From Thermonema lapsum (lineage in GTDB: Bacteria; Bacteroidota; Bacteroidia; Cytophagales; Thermonemataceae): a DNA stretch of 64,000 bases. Shown piece after piece: positions 9,754 to 19,034 of this stretch. The translations under genes and the position numbers were made by a program. Under the pieces are notes generated by a model. It did no database searches and had not been told where the DNA came from. It saw nothing but the letters and a program-made list of their open reading frames with translations. The stretch lies in contig NZ_JAASRN010000002.1 of assembly GCF_011761635.1 (NCBI RefSeq), positions 62,001 to 126,000 of the forward strand, in the 5' to 3' direction. Within the stretch, counting starts at the first letter, position 1; each line of letters starts with the position of its first letter.

Positions 9754-11085
9754 TCAATCGCTATTTGAAGAACTCAGCTCCAAATCGACTTTCTTCAGAC
9801 GTTTACGCTTATTGAAACCTTCCACCAGCTTGCTCACAATTCCGTAGTAAATCTCTACAATGTTTGCCGACAAAACAACTCCCAAGAACGCCAGTCCCCA
9901 GTCTACCTTCATAGAAAACTTATCAAATACGATGATAATCATGTAAAGCAAGAAAAGCACCAGCAGAGTCTGAATCAGCAAGCTAAGTCCGTCATACCAG
10001 AAGTCCACGGTGTGATAAAGCGCAGCAAAGAGCATCACTGCAAAGAAGAGAATGAAAGTGCCTATACTCAAATTCAACCATGTGGGCATTTCTTCGACAT
10101 ATTCTTCATGCAAAATCATCGATAAGATATTGGCATGCACCACCACCCCATACATATCTCTTTCTGCCCTGCCTATGTAATTGGGATTCATAGGCGTATA
10201 AAATTTGTCTAATGGCGACACCTCATTCAAGGTACTACCCATAAAACCTAAGAGCACTGCCTTGTTACGGAAAATACTTTGTAATGCAGCTTGTGCACCC
10301 TCATCGCCTTGCATGGCGGCATCATGCATCTCGAAAAGCTGAGGCCAATCTACTACTGTGAATTTCTGAAAATTGCCTCTGAAATGAATGTATTCTACTT
10401 CTTTGTTCCGCTCAAGGAAGCGTTTGGCTTTTTCAGGCGCTATAAACTCAGCCATCTTCACAGCAAAGGCGATATGCTCTTTTCCGTCTTTAGTAACCTC
10501 TTTAGGTGCGAAAGAACGGCAGGTCTCCAAACCACCTGCCAAGTCTGAAATGAGGGCATTTTCGCGAGTAGCAGGCGTAATCAAATTGGCAAAAGCACCC
10601 ACAGCATGCTGCATAAAGAAAGGGTGTGAGGTAATAAGCGTATCAAAAGGCACGAGCTCACCGGATTTAATCTTTTTTGATGAGGTTTCAGGCTTATAAT
10701 CTACCTTAGTTACTAGAACTGTATTGGGCGTTTGTGCCAACGCTTCGGCAAGCAGGGTATCGCCGGGCTCGCCCCGCAGATGCGAAAAAAAGGCATCTAT
10801 ACCTATCACTTTGGGCGAAAACTTTCCAATAATGCGCAATTGCTCGGCAATGCCTTCTCTTGGCAGGTTGCCTATGTTGACCAATACGATGTTGGTATCG
10901 GCTTCAATATCGACCCCACGAATGCGGGAATAATAGATGTCAGTAATATCAAAATCGTCGAGCGTCTGTTCTATCGGGTTAAAGGCGTCAAAATCAAAAG
11001 GGATATTCACAACGCCTATGATGACTAAAACGGTAAAAACCGCTATAAAGAATGTGTCTCTCAACAAAAGTTTGAATTTACGCAT
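9754..11085 (-). CDS. CHASE2 domain membrane protein without output domain
   Basis: A 443-residue membrane protein. One transmembrane helix near residues 9-27 precedes a large extracytoplasmic CHASE2 domain (about 28-330; motifs DIYYSRIRG, DTNIVLVNIG, SPKVIGIDAFF, KAVLLGFMG). Three further transmembrane helices follow (about 345-430) and then a short basic tail (NKRKRLKK). CHASE2 domains usually feed a kinase, cyclase or diguanylate cyclase; none is present here. The start was set at 11085 because upstream in-frame starts would run into the divergent meaB gene. A near-consensus TACCTTTC lies upstream on this strand. It is likely co-transcribed with the secreted protein at 8629-9636. Confidence 0.8.
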   Translation of the reverse strand: MRKFKLLLRDTFFIAVFTVLVIIGVVNIPFDFDAFNPIEQTLDDFDITDIYYSRIRGVDIEADTNIVLVNIGNLPREGIAEQLRIIGKFSPKVIGIDAFFSHLRGEPGDTLLAEALAQTPNTVLVTKVDYKPETSSKKIKSGELVPFDTLITSHPFFMQHAVGAFANLITPATRENALISDLAGGLETCRSFAPKEVTKDGKEHIAFAVKMAEFIAPEKAKRFLERNKEVEYIHFRGNFQKFTVVDWPQLFEMHDAAMQGDEGAQAALQSIFRNKAVLLGFMGSTLNEVSPLDKFYTPMNPNYIGRAERDMYGVVVHANILSMILHEEYVEEMPTWLNLSIGTFILFFAVMLFAALYHTVDFWYDGLSLLIQTLLVLFLLYMIIIVFDKFSMKVDWGLAFLGVVLSANIVEIYYGIVSKLVEGFNKRKRLKKVDLELSSSNSD

Positions 11086-11185
11086 GGCTCTGTTAAGTTT
11101 ATGGCTGCATCGAAGAAAGGTATTAAATTTAGCAGAATCTTTTTTAAAATCCAGCTTCTCTTGCCATTTAAGCCTATAAAACTTC

Positions 11186-12184
11186 ATGAAACGCAGATTA
11201 AACATAGAAGAATATGCCGAAGGAGTACTTGCCGGCAACCGCATCATACTGAGCAAAGCCATCACATTGGTAGAAAGCCGTCGCCCCCAAGACCGTGCGC
11301 TGGCAGTGCAGTTGCTCGAGCGTTTACTACCTCACACCGGCAGCAGCTACCGTATAGGCATCACGGGCGTGCCCGGTGTAGGCAAAAGTACTTTCATTGA
11401 AGCCTTTGGGCTATACCTTATTGAACAGGGGCATCGCCCCGCCGTATTGGCAATAGACCCCAGCAGTCCCAAAACCAAAGGCAGCATTTTAGGGGATAAA
11501 ACACGCATGGAGCGCCTTTCCCTGTGCCCCGAGGCTTTTATACGCCCTTCGGCATCGGGGCGCTCATTGGGCGGAGTAGCGCATGCCACGCACGAAGCTA
11601 TGCTATTGTGCGAAGCTGCTGGCTTCGACGTGGTCATCATAGAGACCGTGGGAGTGGGGCAATCAGAGGTGCTTGTCAAGAGCATGGTCGATTTCTTTTT
11701 GCTGCTGATGCTTGCCGGAGCAGGCGATGAGCTGCAGGGCATCAAAAAAGGGATTATGGAGATGGCAGACGCCTTGGTCATCAACAAAGCCGACGGCGAT
11801 AATATAAAAGCTGCCGAACAAGCCAAGCATGCCTATGAAAATGCCTTACATCTGTTTCGTGCGCCTGAAAACGGCTGGTTTCCGCCTGTGCTCACCTGCT
11901 CGGCGCTCTACAACAAGGGAATAAAACGCATATGGGATACTTTGCTGCAGTTCCGTGAGCAAACACAGCAAAACGGTTTTTGGGAGAAAAATCGCCAAAA
12001 TCAGCGCCTTGAATGGCTACGCTTTGCCTTGCAGGAACAGCTGCTTGAAGCTTTCTATGCCCACGAAGAGGTAAAAAACAAATTACCCGATATAGAAGCC
12101 GCTGTATTGCACAACAAACTCTTACCACAGCATGCTGCCCGCCTATTGATTGAGCTGTTTTTGAATCAACAAACCGAAGTCTGA
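11186..12184 (+). CDS. meaB: Methylmalonyl-CoA mutase-associated GTPase MeaB (ArgK family)
   Basis: G3E-family P-loop GTPase that protects and reloads adenosylcobalamin-dependent methylmalonyl-CoA mutase. The 332-residue length is typical. Visible motifs are the Walker A GVPGVGKST (61-69), the base-2 region IDPSSPKTKGSILGDKTRM, the Walker B-type sequence VVIIETVGVGQSE, and the nucleotide-specificity motif NKADGDN. Older databases call this family LAO/AO transport ATPase (ArgK); the GTPase role is now preferred. The mutase subunits are not in this window. It is transcribed divergently from the CHASE2 gene, with 100 nt between the starts. Confidence 0.92.
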   Translation: MKRRLNIEEYAEGVLAGNRIILSKAITLVESRRPQDRALAVQLLERLLPHTGSSYRIGITGVPGVGKSTFIEAFGLYLIEQGHRPAVLAIDPSSPKTKGSILGDKTRMERLSLCPEAFIRPSASGRSLGGVAHATHEAMLLCEAAGFDVVIIETVGVGQSEVLVKSMVDFFLLLMLAGAGDELQGIKKGIMEMADALVINKADGDNIKAAEQAKHAYENALHLFRAPENGWFPPVLTCSALYNKGIKRIWDTLLQFREQTQQNGFWEKNRQNQRLEWLRFALQEQLLEAFYAHEEVKNKLPDIEAAVLHNKLLPQHAARLLIELFLNQQTEV

Positions 12185-12215
12185 CGCATTGTTTTAGGAT
12201 GCTGCATTTAATCAT

Positions 12216-12223
12216 TAGATTTG
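12216..12223 (+). promoter_or_regulatory. Putative -7 element (TAGATTTG)
   Basis: Matches TAnnTTTG, 19 nt before the ATG of the dihydroorotase-like gene, in the 58-nt gap after meaB. The -33 region is TTTT rather than TTTG. Confidence 0.45.
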
Positions 12224-12242
12224 CAGCCAAACGAAGCAGCCC

Positions 12243-13505
12243 ATGGAAGACGTTATCTTAGTCAGCGCACAGCTTGTGCTCCCCGGTCATCCCTTGCACC
12301 TGCAAAGAAAATATTTACATTTACGCTCCGGCGTATTGCTTGCCATTTCAGATACTCCCTTGTCAGTAGATAACGCCCTGTATGTCGAGTCGCCCAACCT
12401 CAAAGTATCTTGGGGATGGTTCGACCTGCGTGCCTATTTTCCCGACCCCGGCTTTGAGCAAAAAGAAACCCTCATGAGCGGACGGCGCGCAGCTGCCGCT
12501 GGGGGCTTCACCGAAGTAGCTCTTTTGCCCAACACACAACCCGTAGTGGACGACAAGGACACGCTGCGCTATTTGCAAAGCGACAATCCCCATGAGTTGG
12601 TGCAGTTGCACCCCATAGCTGCCGTCACCAAAAAGGCAGAAGGCAAAGAGTTCAGCGAGATGATAGACCTGCACCGGCATGGTGCCCTTGCCTTTTCCGA
12701 CGGTCTGCATCCCATACAAGACAGCGACTTGGTGCTCAAAACACTTCTTTATCTGCAACCTTTCAACGGGCTGCTCATCCAGCGCCCCGAAGACACCCAT
12801 ATCACCCGCTTTGGCATCATGAACGAAGGCACTACGGCAGTACTCTTGGGGCTAAAAGGCATGCCTGCCTTGGCAGAACACCTGATGATTCAGCGCGATT
12901 TGGCACTGCTCGAATACGCAGGCGGACGCATCCATTTCTCCTGCATTTCTTCTGCCCAATCGGTAGAGTTGATACGGCAAGCCAAAGCCCGCGGTCTGGC
13001 AGTAACTGCCGATGTGGCAGCCCCCTACCTGCTTTTTGACGAAACAGCACTCCATAACTTCGATACTGTTTTCAAACTAAACCCACCTTTACGCACTGCA
13101 GAGGACCGCGCCGCCCTATGGCAAGGGCTCCGCGACGGCACTCTCGACGCCATCGTTTCAGACCATCAGCCCCACGAAATAGAAGCCAAACAGCTGGAGC
13201 TTGACTTGGCTGCTTTCGGCATGAGTAGTATAGAGACCGTCTTTGCCATGAGCACCATGGAAAGCAAGCTGCCTACGGAATTGGTTATTGAAAAGCTCAG
13301 TGTAACTCCCCGCAAGATTGTGGGTATATCTTTGCCTCCTTTTGAAGTAAACCAAGCCGCCAATCTTACTATCTTTGACGATAGCATGGAATGGACCTTT
13401 GAAAAAAGCCGTTCTCTTTCCCCCGCTCACCCCTTACTGGGGCAGCGCCTGAAAGGCAAAGTGTTGGGCGTAGTCAATAACCAAAAAATGGAATGGTTCC
13501 TATGA
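12243..13505 (+). CDS. Dihydroorotase-like protein lacking metal-binding histidines (PyrC/PyrX family)
   Basis: A 420-residue amidohydrolase-fold protein of the dihydroorotase family, alignable along its length (LLPNTQPV, GALAFSDG, NEGTTAVLLGL, VELIRQAKARGLAVTADV, VSDHQPHE). The catalytic metal site is degraded. The canonical D-x-H-x-H is D61-L-R63-A-Y65; the histidine of the H-V-S-T motif is C234; and the P-H-H motif reads A260-P261-Y262. The lysine position (K130) and D307-H308-x-P-H311 remain. Such proteins are known as inactive partners that hold aspartate transcarbamoylase (PyrX type), although a changed activity cannot be excluded. The stop overlaps the start of the DUF4199 gene in ATGA, implying translational coupling. 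Confidence 0.85.
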   Translation: MEDVILVSAQLVLPGHPLHLQRKYLHLRSGVLLAISDTPLSVDNALYVESPNLKVSWGWFDLRAYFPDPGFEQKETLMSGRRAAAAGGFTEVALLPNTQPVVDDKDTLRYLQSDNPHELVQLHPIAAVTKKAEGKEFSEMIDLHRHGALAFSDGLHPIQDSDLVLKTLLYLQPFNGLLIQRPEDTHITRFGIMNEGTTAVLLGLKGMPALAEHLMIQRDLALLEYAGGRIHFSCISSAQSVELIRQAKARGLAVTADVAAPYLLFDETALHNFDTVFKLNPPLRTAEDRAALWQGLRDGTLDAIVSDHQPHEIEAKQLELDLAAFGMSSIETVFAMSTMESKLPTELVIEKLSVTPRKIVGISLPPFEVNQAANLTIFDDSMEWTFEKSRSLSPAHPLLGQRLKGKVLGVVNNQKMEWFL

Positions 13506-14014
13506 AACATCCCTTCTTCCGAACATTGAAATATGGCATACTCTTGGGCTGTGGTGTATATACCTTGTTCTGGATTTTACTTGTGCTTATTTACGACAAC
13601 CCAATAGACAGCACTCCCAAAGCCATGGATGTTCTCTTGTTTATTGGCATCAGTGTTGGCACCACCATTTACTATAAATTACGAGTCGCCGGAGGACAGC
13701 TCTCCTTCTCAGAAGGCTTGGTAATGCTCACGCTCACCTACTATAGCTTAGTGGTTACGCAAACGCTCTTGCTATACATGACGCTGAAGCTTTCTCCCGA
13801 CTTGCTAGATACGGTCAAGCAAGCACGTCTGGCAGCGCTGGAAGCCGAAAAGGAAAGTTGGCTTAAACGGCTGAAAACTCCCAATGATTTCGAGATACTC
13901 AAACAACAAGTGCGTATGCTGACAACAGCTGTCATCTTATGGCAAGAAACCGGCTTCCGTCTGCTTGTGGGCTTCATCGTCTCGATAGTAGGTGCTACCG
14001 GCTTACGTTCATGA
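13502..14014 (+). CDS. DUF4199 domain membrane protein
   Basis: A 170-residue protein with four predicted transmembrane segments (about 10-32, 42-58, 70-95 and 140-165) and a charged helix between the third and fourth. It fits the Bacteroidota DUF4199 family, whose function is unknown. The ATG at 13502 overlaps the preceding stop as ATGA and is preferred to the in-frame ATG three codons upstream. Its coupling to the dihydroorotase-like gene suggests co-production, not necessarily a shared pathway. Confidence 0.75.
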   Translation: MKHPFFRTLKYGILLGCGVYTLFWILLVLIYDNPIDSTPKAMDVLLFIGISVGTTIYYKLRVAGGQLSFSEGLVMLTLTYYSLVVTQTLLLYMTLKLSPDLLDTVKQARLAALEAEKESWLKRLKTPNDFEILKQQVRMLTTAVILWQETGFRLLVGFIVSIVGATGLRS

Positions 14015-14420
14015 ACTTGTTTTTTGTGTGCAACCGGCTTTTTAGCTCCCTCCTGTCCAAGTAGCAAGATGGTTCATCGAAACGGTACTACTGACACCGT
14101 CAGATGAAACTTTTCTTTGCAGGCTTTTCTTCTTTTTCATTTCGAATGCAAGCGCAAAACCGAATACTTCCTGTAGCTTGCAGCAGCAAGCTTAAAATTT
14201 CTCATTACACTTCGACCCCGTTTGAAATGATAGCTGGGGTCAATATGATTTTGGCAAGAAGTTCATCTTTGAGCCAGCTCCCTTCACTGCAAGCTACTTG
14301 GCGTAATTATTGCCTTAGCTATACCGCCGTGCTGCCTCTTTAATAGAAGAAAGGGCACAGAATATCAAATTCTGTTTGTATATTTGCAGCCAATATCCTT
14401 TCTGAAGACATCAAAAAGCG
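14015..14420. repeat. Gene-free stretch with degenerate dispersed repeat, copy B
   Basis: About 400 bases between the DUF4199 gene and nadC hold no convincing gene. A 79-codon open frame (14104-14343) has no family resemblance and consists largely of repeat. Segment 14220-14277 matches 8562-8619 (42 of 58 bases by eye) and is preceded in both places by TTTCTCA and CTTCG motifs. The end of the stretch carries the nadC promoter motif. Confidence 0.5.
14379..14386 (+). promoter_or_regulatory. Putative -7 element for nadC (TATATTTG)
   Basis: Exact TAnnTTTG match 34 nt before the nadC GTG start. No good -33 box is visible. Confidence 0.5.
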
Positions 14421-15284
14421 GTGAAAAGACCCGACTACATCCAAAAAGAAACCATCCTTCGCCTTATAGACTTAGCAATACAGGAAGATGTCGGCGAAGG
14501 CGACCACTCTACCTTAGCTTCCGTACCGGCAGATGCCCAAAAGGAAGCTATTTTAGTAATGAAAACCGCTGGTGTAATTGCCGGTGTGGAGCTTGCCGAC
14601 TGGATTTTTCATCGTATCGACCCTCAACTGCAAGTGAAAGCCCACGCACAAGATGGCGACTACGTAAAGAGGGGCGATGTAGTGATGCAGGTAAGTGGCG
14701 CGGCGCGTTCTATATTGCAAGCCGAGCGGCTGGTGCTCAACTGCATGCAGCGCATGAGCGGCATTGCTACCAAAACCCGTTATCTGGTGTCGTTGATAAA
14801 AGACACAGGTGCTACCTTGCTCGATACTCGTAAAACCACCCCCAATTTCCGCCTCTTCGAAAAATGGGCTGTGTATATTGGCGGCGGGCAAAACCACCGC
14901 ATGGGGCTCTACGACATGATGATGCTCAAAGACAATCATATAGATTATGCCGGCGGCATACGCCAAGCTCTTGTGGCTGCCGACGCCTACCGTCAAAAAC
15001 TGGGCAAGCCCATCCAAATAGAAATAGAGACTCGCAACCTCGAAGAGGTCAAAGAGGTATTGGCAGTCGGCATTGCCGACATCATCATGCTTGACAACAT
15101 GTCCACTGAACAAATGCGCCAAGCTGTGCAGCTCATCAACGGGCGCATGAAAGTAGAAGCTTCCGGCAACATCAACGAGCAGACCATACGGGCAGTAGCC
15201 GAATGTGGCGTAGATTACATTTCAGTAGGCAGCCTCACGCACTCCTATCAAAGTTTAGACATCAGTTTAAAAGCAGTAAAGTAA
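14421..15284 (+). CDS. nadC: Nicotinate-nucleotide pyrophosphorylase (carboxylating), GTG start
   Basis: Quinolinate phosphoribosyltransferase of NAD biosynthesis, converting quinolinate and PRPP to nicotinate mononucleotide. The 287-residue length is normal. Hallmarks are EDVGEGDHS near the N terminus, ERLVLNCMQRMSGIAT, LDTRKTTPNFR, the GGGQNHRMGLYDMMMLKDNH phosphate- and substrate-binding stretch, and the barrel end EASGNI...VDYISVGSLTHS. The start is GTG at 14421; no in-frame ATG lies nearby and the N terminus aligns well. The next gene follows after 9 nt, so the two are probably co-transcribed. Confidence 0.95.
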   Translation: MKRPDYIQKETILRLIDLAIQEDVGEGDHSTLASVPADAQKEAILVMKTAGVIAGVELADWIFHRIDPQLQVKAHAQDGDYVKRGDVVMQVSGAARSILQAERLVLNCMQRMSGIATKTRYLVSLIKDTGATLLDTRKTTPNFRLFEKWAVYIGGGQNHRMGLYDMMMLKDNHIDYAGGIRQALVAADAYRQKLGKPIQIEIETRNLEEVKEVLAVGIADIIMLDNMSTEQMRQAVQLINGRMKVEASGNINEQTIRAVAECGVDYISVGSLTHSYQSLDISLKAVK

Positions 15285-15293
15285 AAACGCTTT

Positions 15294-15815
15294 ATGATAG
15301 TAAAAACGAAAAAGTACCAATTAGACCCCAAAGAATTTCGGCGTCTGGGCATGCGGCGTATCCTGCGCACTCAATGGTGGTTACCGGCTTCTATATTTGC
15401 TGGCATCATCGTGCTGAACCTACTGCTCAACCTTGTTTATCCTAACCTATGGATTTACTTCTTGGCTCCTTTGGGCGTGTTGCTGTGGTGGCTGTTCTGG
15501 TATGCGCAGTTCACAGGCATCCCCTACATGGAACAAAATAAACCTATGTTTGAGCGCCTAAGCTATGAAATCAGCAGCCAACACATTCTCATCAAAAAGA
15601 ACCCAAAAGAAGGCATGGTGCTCAAGTGGGACATGATAAAAGGCGCAGAAAAACTCAAAGACGGCTACCTGCTGCTCATGGGCAAAGTCCAATTCCTGTG
15701 GTTTCCTTTTTCGGTGTTTCAGTCAGAAAAAGACATCAAGTTCGTGGAAGTGTTGCTGAAGCGCAAAGAGCTTTTGCGAGAGAAAAGGCATCCAGAAACC
15801 GTCAGTGCAAAATAA
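15294..15815 (+). CDS. YcxB-like small membrane protein
   Basis: A 173-residue protein with two transmembrane helices (about 30-50 and 55-75) and a C-terminal domain of about 90 residues (RLSYEISSQHILIKKN...WDMIKGAEKLKDGYLLLMGK...FPFSVFQSEKDIKFVEVLLKRK). This matches the pattern of YcxB-like proteins, a poorly characterised family with a PH-like cytosolic domain. It sits 9 nt after nadC and is followed by a strong terminator, so it ends the nadC transcript. No functional link to NAD synthesis is evident. Confidence 0.7.
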   Translation: MIVKTKKYQLDPKEFRRLGMRRILRTQWWLPASIFAGIIVLNLLLNLVYPNLWIYFLAPLGVLLWWLFWYAQFTGIPYMEQNKPMFERLSYEISSQHILIKKNPKEGMVLKWDMIKGAEKLKDGYLLLMGKVQFLWFPFSVFQSEKDIKFVEVLLKRKELLREKRHPETVSAK

Positions 15816-15820
15816 TTTAT

Positions 15821-15850
15821 TCCTTTCCTTCGGGAAAGGATTTTTTTTAT
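15821..15850 (+). terminator. Terminator with UUCG tetraloop
   Basis: An 8-bp stem (15821-15828 with 15833-15840) closed by C(UUCG)G is followed by nine T. It ends the nadC operon. Confidence 0.88.
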
Positions 15851-15890
15851 ATCTACGCTTAAAGACTCCCCCAAAAAACAAAACAAAGCA

Positions 15891-18737
15891 ATGCCAAAAC
15901 GCAACGACATCAAATCCGTCCTGATTATTGGCTCTGGTCCCATCGTCATAGGGCAAGCCTGCGAATTTGACTACTCGGGCTCACAAGCAGCCCGCTCGCT
16001 GCGCGAAGAGGGCATCGAGGTGATTCTCATCAACTCCAACCCCGCCACCATCATGACCGACCCTGTGACGGCAGACCATGTGTATCTGCTCCCCCTCGAA
16101 AAAGACTCTATCGTTCATATCCTCGAACGGCACAAGATAGACGCCGTGCTCCCCACGATGGGAGGGCAAACAGCCCTCAATTTGGCAATGAAATGCCATA
16201 AGCTGGGCATCTGGGAAAAATATGGCGTAGAGATGATAGGCGTAAACACCGACGCCATAGAAACCACCGAAAACCGCGAAGCCTTCCGTAAACGTATGAT
16301 TGAGTTGGGCGTGCATGTGTGTCAAGGGGAAACCGCCGACTCTTTCCTCAAAGGCAAAGAGATAGCCCAAAAGATAGGCTTTCCTTTGGTCATTCGCCCC
16401 TCTTACACCTTAGGCGGCAGCGGTGGCGGTTTTGTAAGCAACCCCGAAGAGTTCAACGAAGCCCTGACCCGCGGCTTGAAAGCCTCGCCCACGCATGAGG
16501 TGCTCATAGAACAAAGCATCTGGGGATGGAAAGAGTATGAGTTAGAACTGCTACGCGACAACAACGGCAATGTCATCATCATCTGCTCCATAGAAAACTT
16601 TGACCCTATGGGCGTACACACCGGCGATTCTATCACTGTGGCGCCGGCAATGACCCTTTCCGACAAAGTGTATCAAGAGATGCGCGACCAAGCCATCAAG
16701 GTCATGAACGGCATCGGTCATTTTGCCGGGGGATGCAACATACAGTTTGCTGTGAACCCTGCCACCGATGAGCTCATATGCATAGAAGTGAACCCACGGG
16801 TGTCGCGTTCCTCAGCACTGGCAAGTAAAGCCACCGGTTACCCCATTGCTAAGGTAGCTGCCAAGCTGGCAATAGGCTACAACTTAGATGAGCTCAAAAA
16901 CCAAATCACCAAAACCACTTCGGCATACTTTGAACCTGCCATCGACTACGTGATTGTCAAAATCCCTCGCTGGAATTTTGAGAAGTTCCAAGGCTCAAAA
17001 GACAGCCTCGGCTTACAGATGAAATCGGTGGGCGAAGCCATGGGCATAGGACGCAACTTTCAAGAAGCCTTGCAGAAAGCCTGTCAGTCGCTCGAAATCA
17101 AGCGAAACGGTTTGGGCGCCGACGGCAAGGAACTCACCGACCAACAAGCCATCCTTCACAGCCTTGCAAACCCCAACTCCAAGCGCCTGTTCCATATTTA
17201 TGATGCCTTCAAACTGGGCATCCCTTTTAAGACCATACAGAAGCTCACCAAGATAGACCCTTGGTTCTTGCATCAGATAGAAGAGCTGGTGCAACTGGAA
17301 AAAGAAATACAGCGCTACGAACTGCACAACATACCGCGCAAACTGCTGCTCGAAGCTAAAAAGCGCGGTTATGCCGACCGTCAGATAGCCCATTTGCTGC
17401 GCTGCCTCGAGAGCGAAGTGTACAAACGCCGTAAAGAGCTGGGCATCGAACGACAGTTCAAGTTGGTGGACACCTGCGCCGCCGAATTTGAAGCCCAAAC
17501 CCCCTACTATTACTCCACTTTTGCCGAGACTCCCGAAGGCAGCCAAGAGCTGCGTCAAGAGGTGAACGAATCGAAGGTAAGCAAGCGCAAGAAGGTGGTC
17601 ATACTGGGCTCAGGACCCAACCGCATTGGGCAAGGTATTGAGTTTGACTATTGTTGTGTACATGGTGTGCTTGCTGCCAAAGAATGTGGTTACGAAACCA
17701 TCATGATTAACTGTAACCCCGAAACGGTTTCTACCGACTTCGACGTAGCCGACAAACTCTACTTTGAACCCGTCTTCTGGGAACACATCTACGACATCAT
17801 TCAGCACGAAAAGCCGGAGGGCGTCATTGTACAGCTGGGTGGACAGACAGCACTCAAATTGGCTGAAAAACTCAACCGCTATGGCATCCCCATTTTGGGT
17901 ACTTCTTATGAATCGCTTGATTTGGCAGAGGACCGCGGCAAATTCTCCGAGCTGCTTCGTTCGCTCAACATACCCTACCCTAAATTTGGGGTAGTAGAAG
18001 ATGCCAACCAAGCGGCTGAATTAGCCAAAGAGCTGGATTTCCCCTTGCTGGTGCGCCCATCTTATGTGTTAGGCGGACAAAGCATGAAGATTGTCATCAA
18101 CGAAGAAGAACTTGAGCAGCATGTGGTCGATATTCTCAATGAAATTCCTAATAACCGCATCTTGCTTGACCATTTCTTAGAAGGCGCTATCGAAGCCGAA
18201 GCCGACGCTATCTGCGACGGCGAGGAGGTTTATATTATTGGCATCATGGAACACATAGAGCCTGCCGGTATCCACTCTGGCGACTCCAATGCCGTGCTGC
18301 CTGCCTTCTCGCTGGGTCCGTTGGTGATTGAGCAAATAGAGCTTTACACAAAAAAAATAGCTTTGGCACTCAATACTGTGGGGCTTATCAACATACAGTT
18401 TGCCATCAAAGACAACAAAGTGTATGTGATAGAAGCAAATCCACGAGCCTCGCGCACGGTGCCCTTCATTTGCAAAGCATACCAAGAGCCGTATGTCAAC
18501 TACGCTACCAAAATCATGTTGGGCGAGAAGCGAATCAAAGACTTCACATTCAATCCGAAAAGAAAAGGCTATGCCATCAAGATGCCGGTCTTCTCGTTTG
18601 AGAAGTTTCCGAACGTAAACAAAGAGTTGGGACCAGAAATGAAATCTACCGGTGAAGCCATCTACTTCATCGAAAACCTGCAGGATGAAGTGTTTCAGCG
18701 CCTTTATGAAGAACGCAATCTTTATTTGAGCCGCTAA
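15891..18737 (+). CDS. carB: Carbamoyl-phosphate synthase large subunit without the C-terminal MGS domain
   Basis: Makes carbamoyl phosphate from bicarbonate, ATP and glutamine-derived ammonia for pyrimidine and arginine synthesis. Both synthetase halves are present: a Rossmann-like start ([20 protein letters not shown]) with the first ATP-grasp, a helical oligomerisation region (about 400-550), and the second half starting [20 protein letters not shown] with the second ATP-grasp ([12 protein letters not shown]). The protein has 948 residues and stops soon after the second ATP-grasp ([10 protein letters not shown]...). The canonical enzyme, about 1070 residues, continues with an allosteric MGS-like domain that binds UMP, IMP and ornithine. 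The missing domain looks natural rather than a frameshift, because the stop is followed at once by a good terminator. carA is not in the window. Confidence 0.95.
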   Translation: MPKRNDIKSVLIIGSGPIVIGQACEFDYSGSQAARSLREEGIEVILINSNPATIMTDPVTADHVYLLPLEKDSIVHILERHKIDAVLPTMGGQTALNLAMKCHKLGIWEKYGVEMIGVNTDAIETTENREAFRKRMIELGVHVCQGETADSFLKGKEIAQKIGFPLVIRPSYTLGGSGGGFVSNPEEFNEALTRGLKASPTHEVLIEQSIWGWKEYELELLRDNNGNVIIICSIENFDPMGVHTGDSITVAPAMTLSDKVYQEMRDQAIKVMNGIGHFAGGCNIQFAVNPATDELICIEVNPRVSRSSALASKATGYPIAKVAAKLAIGYNLDELKNQITKTTSAYFEPAIDYVIVKIPRWNFEKFQGSKDSLGLQMKSVGEAMGIGRNFQEALQKACQSLEIKRNGLGADGKELTDQQAILHSLANPNSKRLFHIYDAFKLGIPFKTIQKLTKIDPWFLHQIEELVQLEKEIQRYELHNIPRKLLLEAKKRGYADRQIAHLLRCLESEVYKRRKELGIERQFKLVDTCAAEFEAQTPYYYSTFAETPEGSQELRQEVNESKVSKRKKVVILGSGPNRIGQGIEFDYCCVHGVLAAKECGYETIMINCNPETVSTDFDVADKLYFEPVFWEHIYDIIQHEKPEGVIVQLGGQTALKLAEKLNRYGIPILGTSYESLDLAEDRGKFSELLRSLNIPYPKFGVVEDANQAAELAKELDFPLLVRPSYVLGGQSMKIVINEEELEQHVVDILNEIPNNRILLDHFLEGAIEAEADAICDGEEVYIIGIMEHIEPAGIHSGDSNAVLPAFSLGPLVIEQIELYTKKIALALNTVGLINIQFAIKDNKVYVIEANPRASRTVPFICKAYQEPYVNYATKIMLGEKRIKDFTFNPKRKGYAIKMPVFSFEKFPNVNKELGPEMKSTGEAIYFIENLQDEVFQRLYEERNLYLSR

Positions 18738-18753
18738 ACACACACAGACAGAC

Positions 18754-18784
18754 GCCTCCCCGGTCAAGGGAGGCTGTTTTTTTG
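18754..18784 (+). terminator. Terminator of carB
   Basis: A 7-bp stem (18754-18760 with 18768-18774) with a 7-nt loop is followed by TGTTTTTTT. Confidence 0.85.
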
Positions 18785-18969
18785 ATGTCCAGAACAAGGC
18801 GATAAAGTGGCTAACTGCCAACATTCCACCGTCTACTCAGTTTTTCGCCTCTTTTTTAAGTTGAATTGAATGCCTATGGCAGCATGCTGGGTCGTGATAC
18901 ATGGGATTGCACTGTCTCTTGGCAGATGCTGTGCTGCATAAATTTTTTGGGCAGAACCTGTAGGTGAAT

Positions 18970-19004
18970 AAAAAAATGGGGGGGCTGCCTACGGCAGCCC
19001 CCCC
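18970..19004 (-). terminator. Terminator of dnaK
   Basis: A perfect 12-bp stem (18978-18989 with 18993-19004) of seven G-C pairs plus CTGCC, with a 3-nt loop. Seven A on the plus strand (18970-18976) give the U-tract on the minus strand. It lies 31 nt beyond the dnaK stop. Confidence 0.88.
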
Positions 19005-19034
19005 ACCCCATTACAGTTACTCTCTATTTTCGCC

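Noticed and set aside
14104-14343. 79-codon open frame in the gap before nadC
   Set aside because: Most of it is the dispersed repeat, and it has no start signal or family resemblance.
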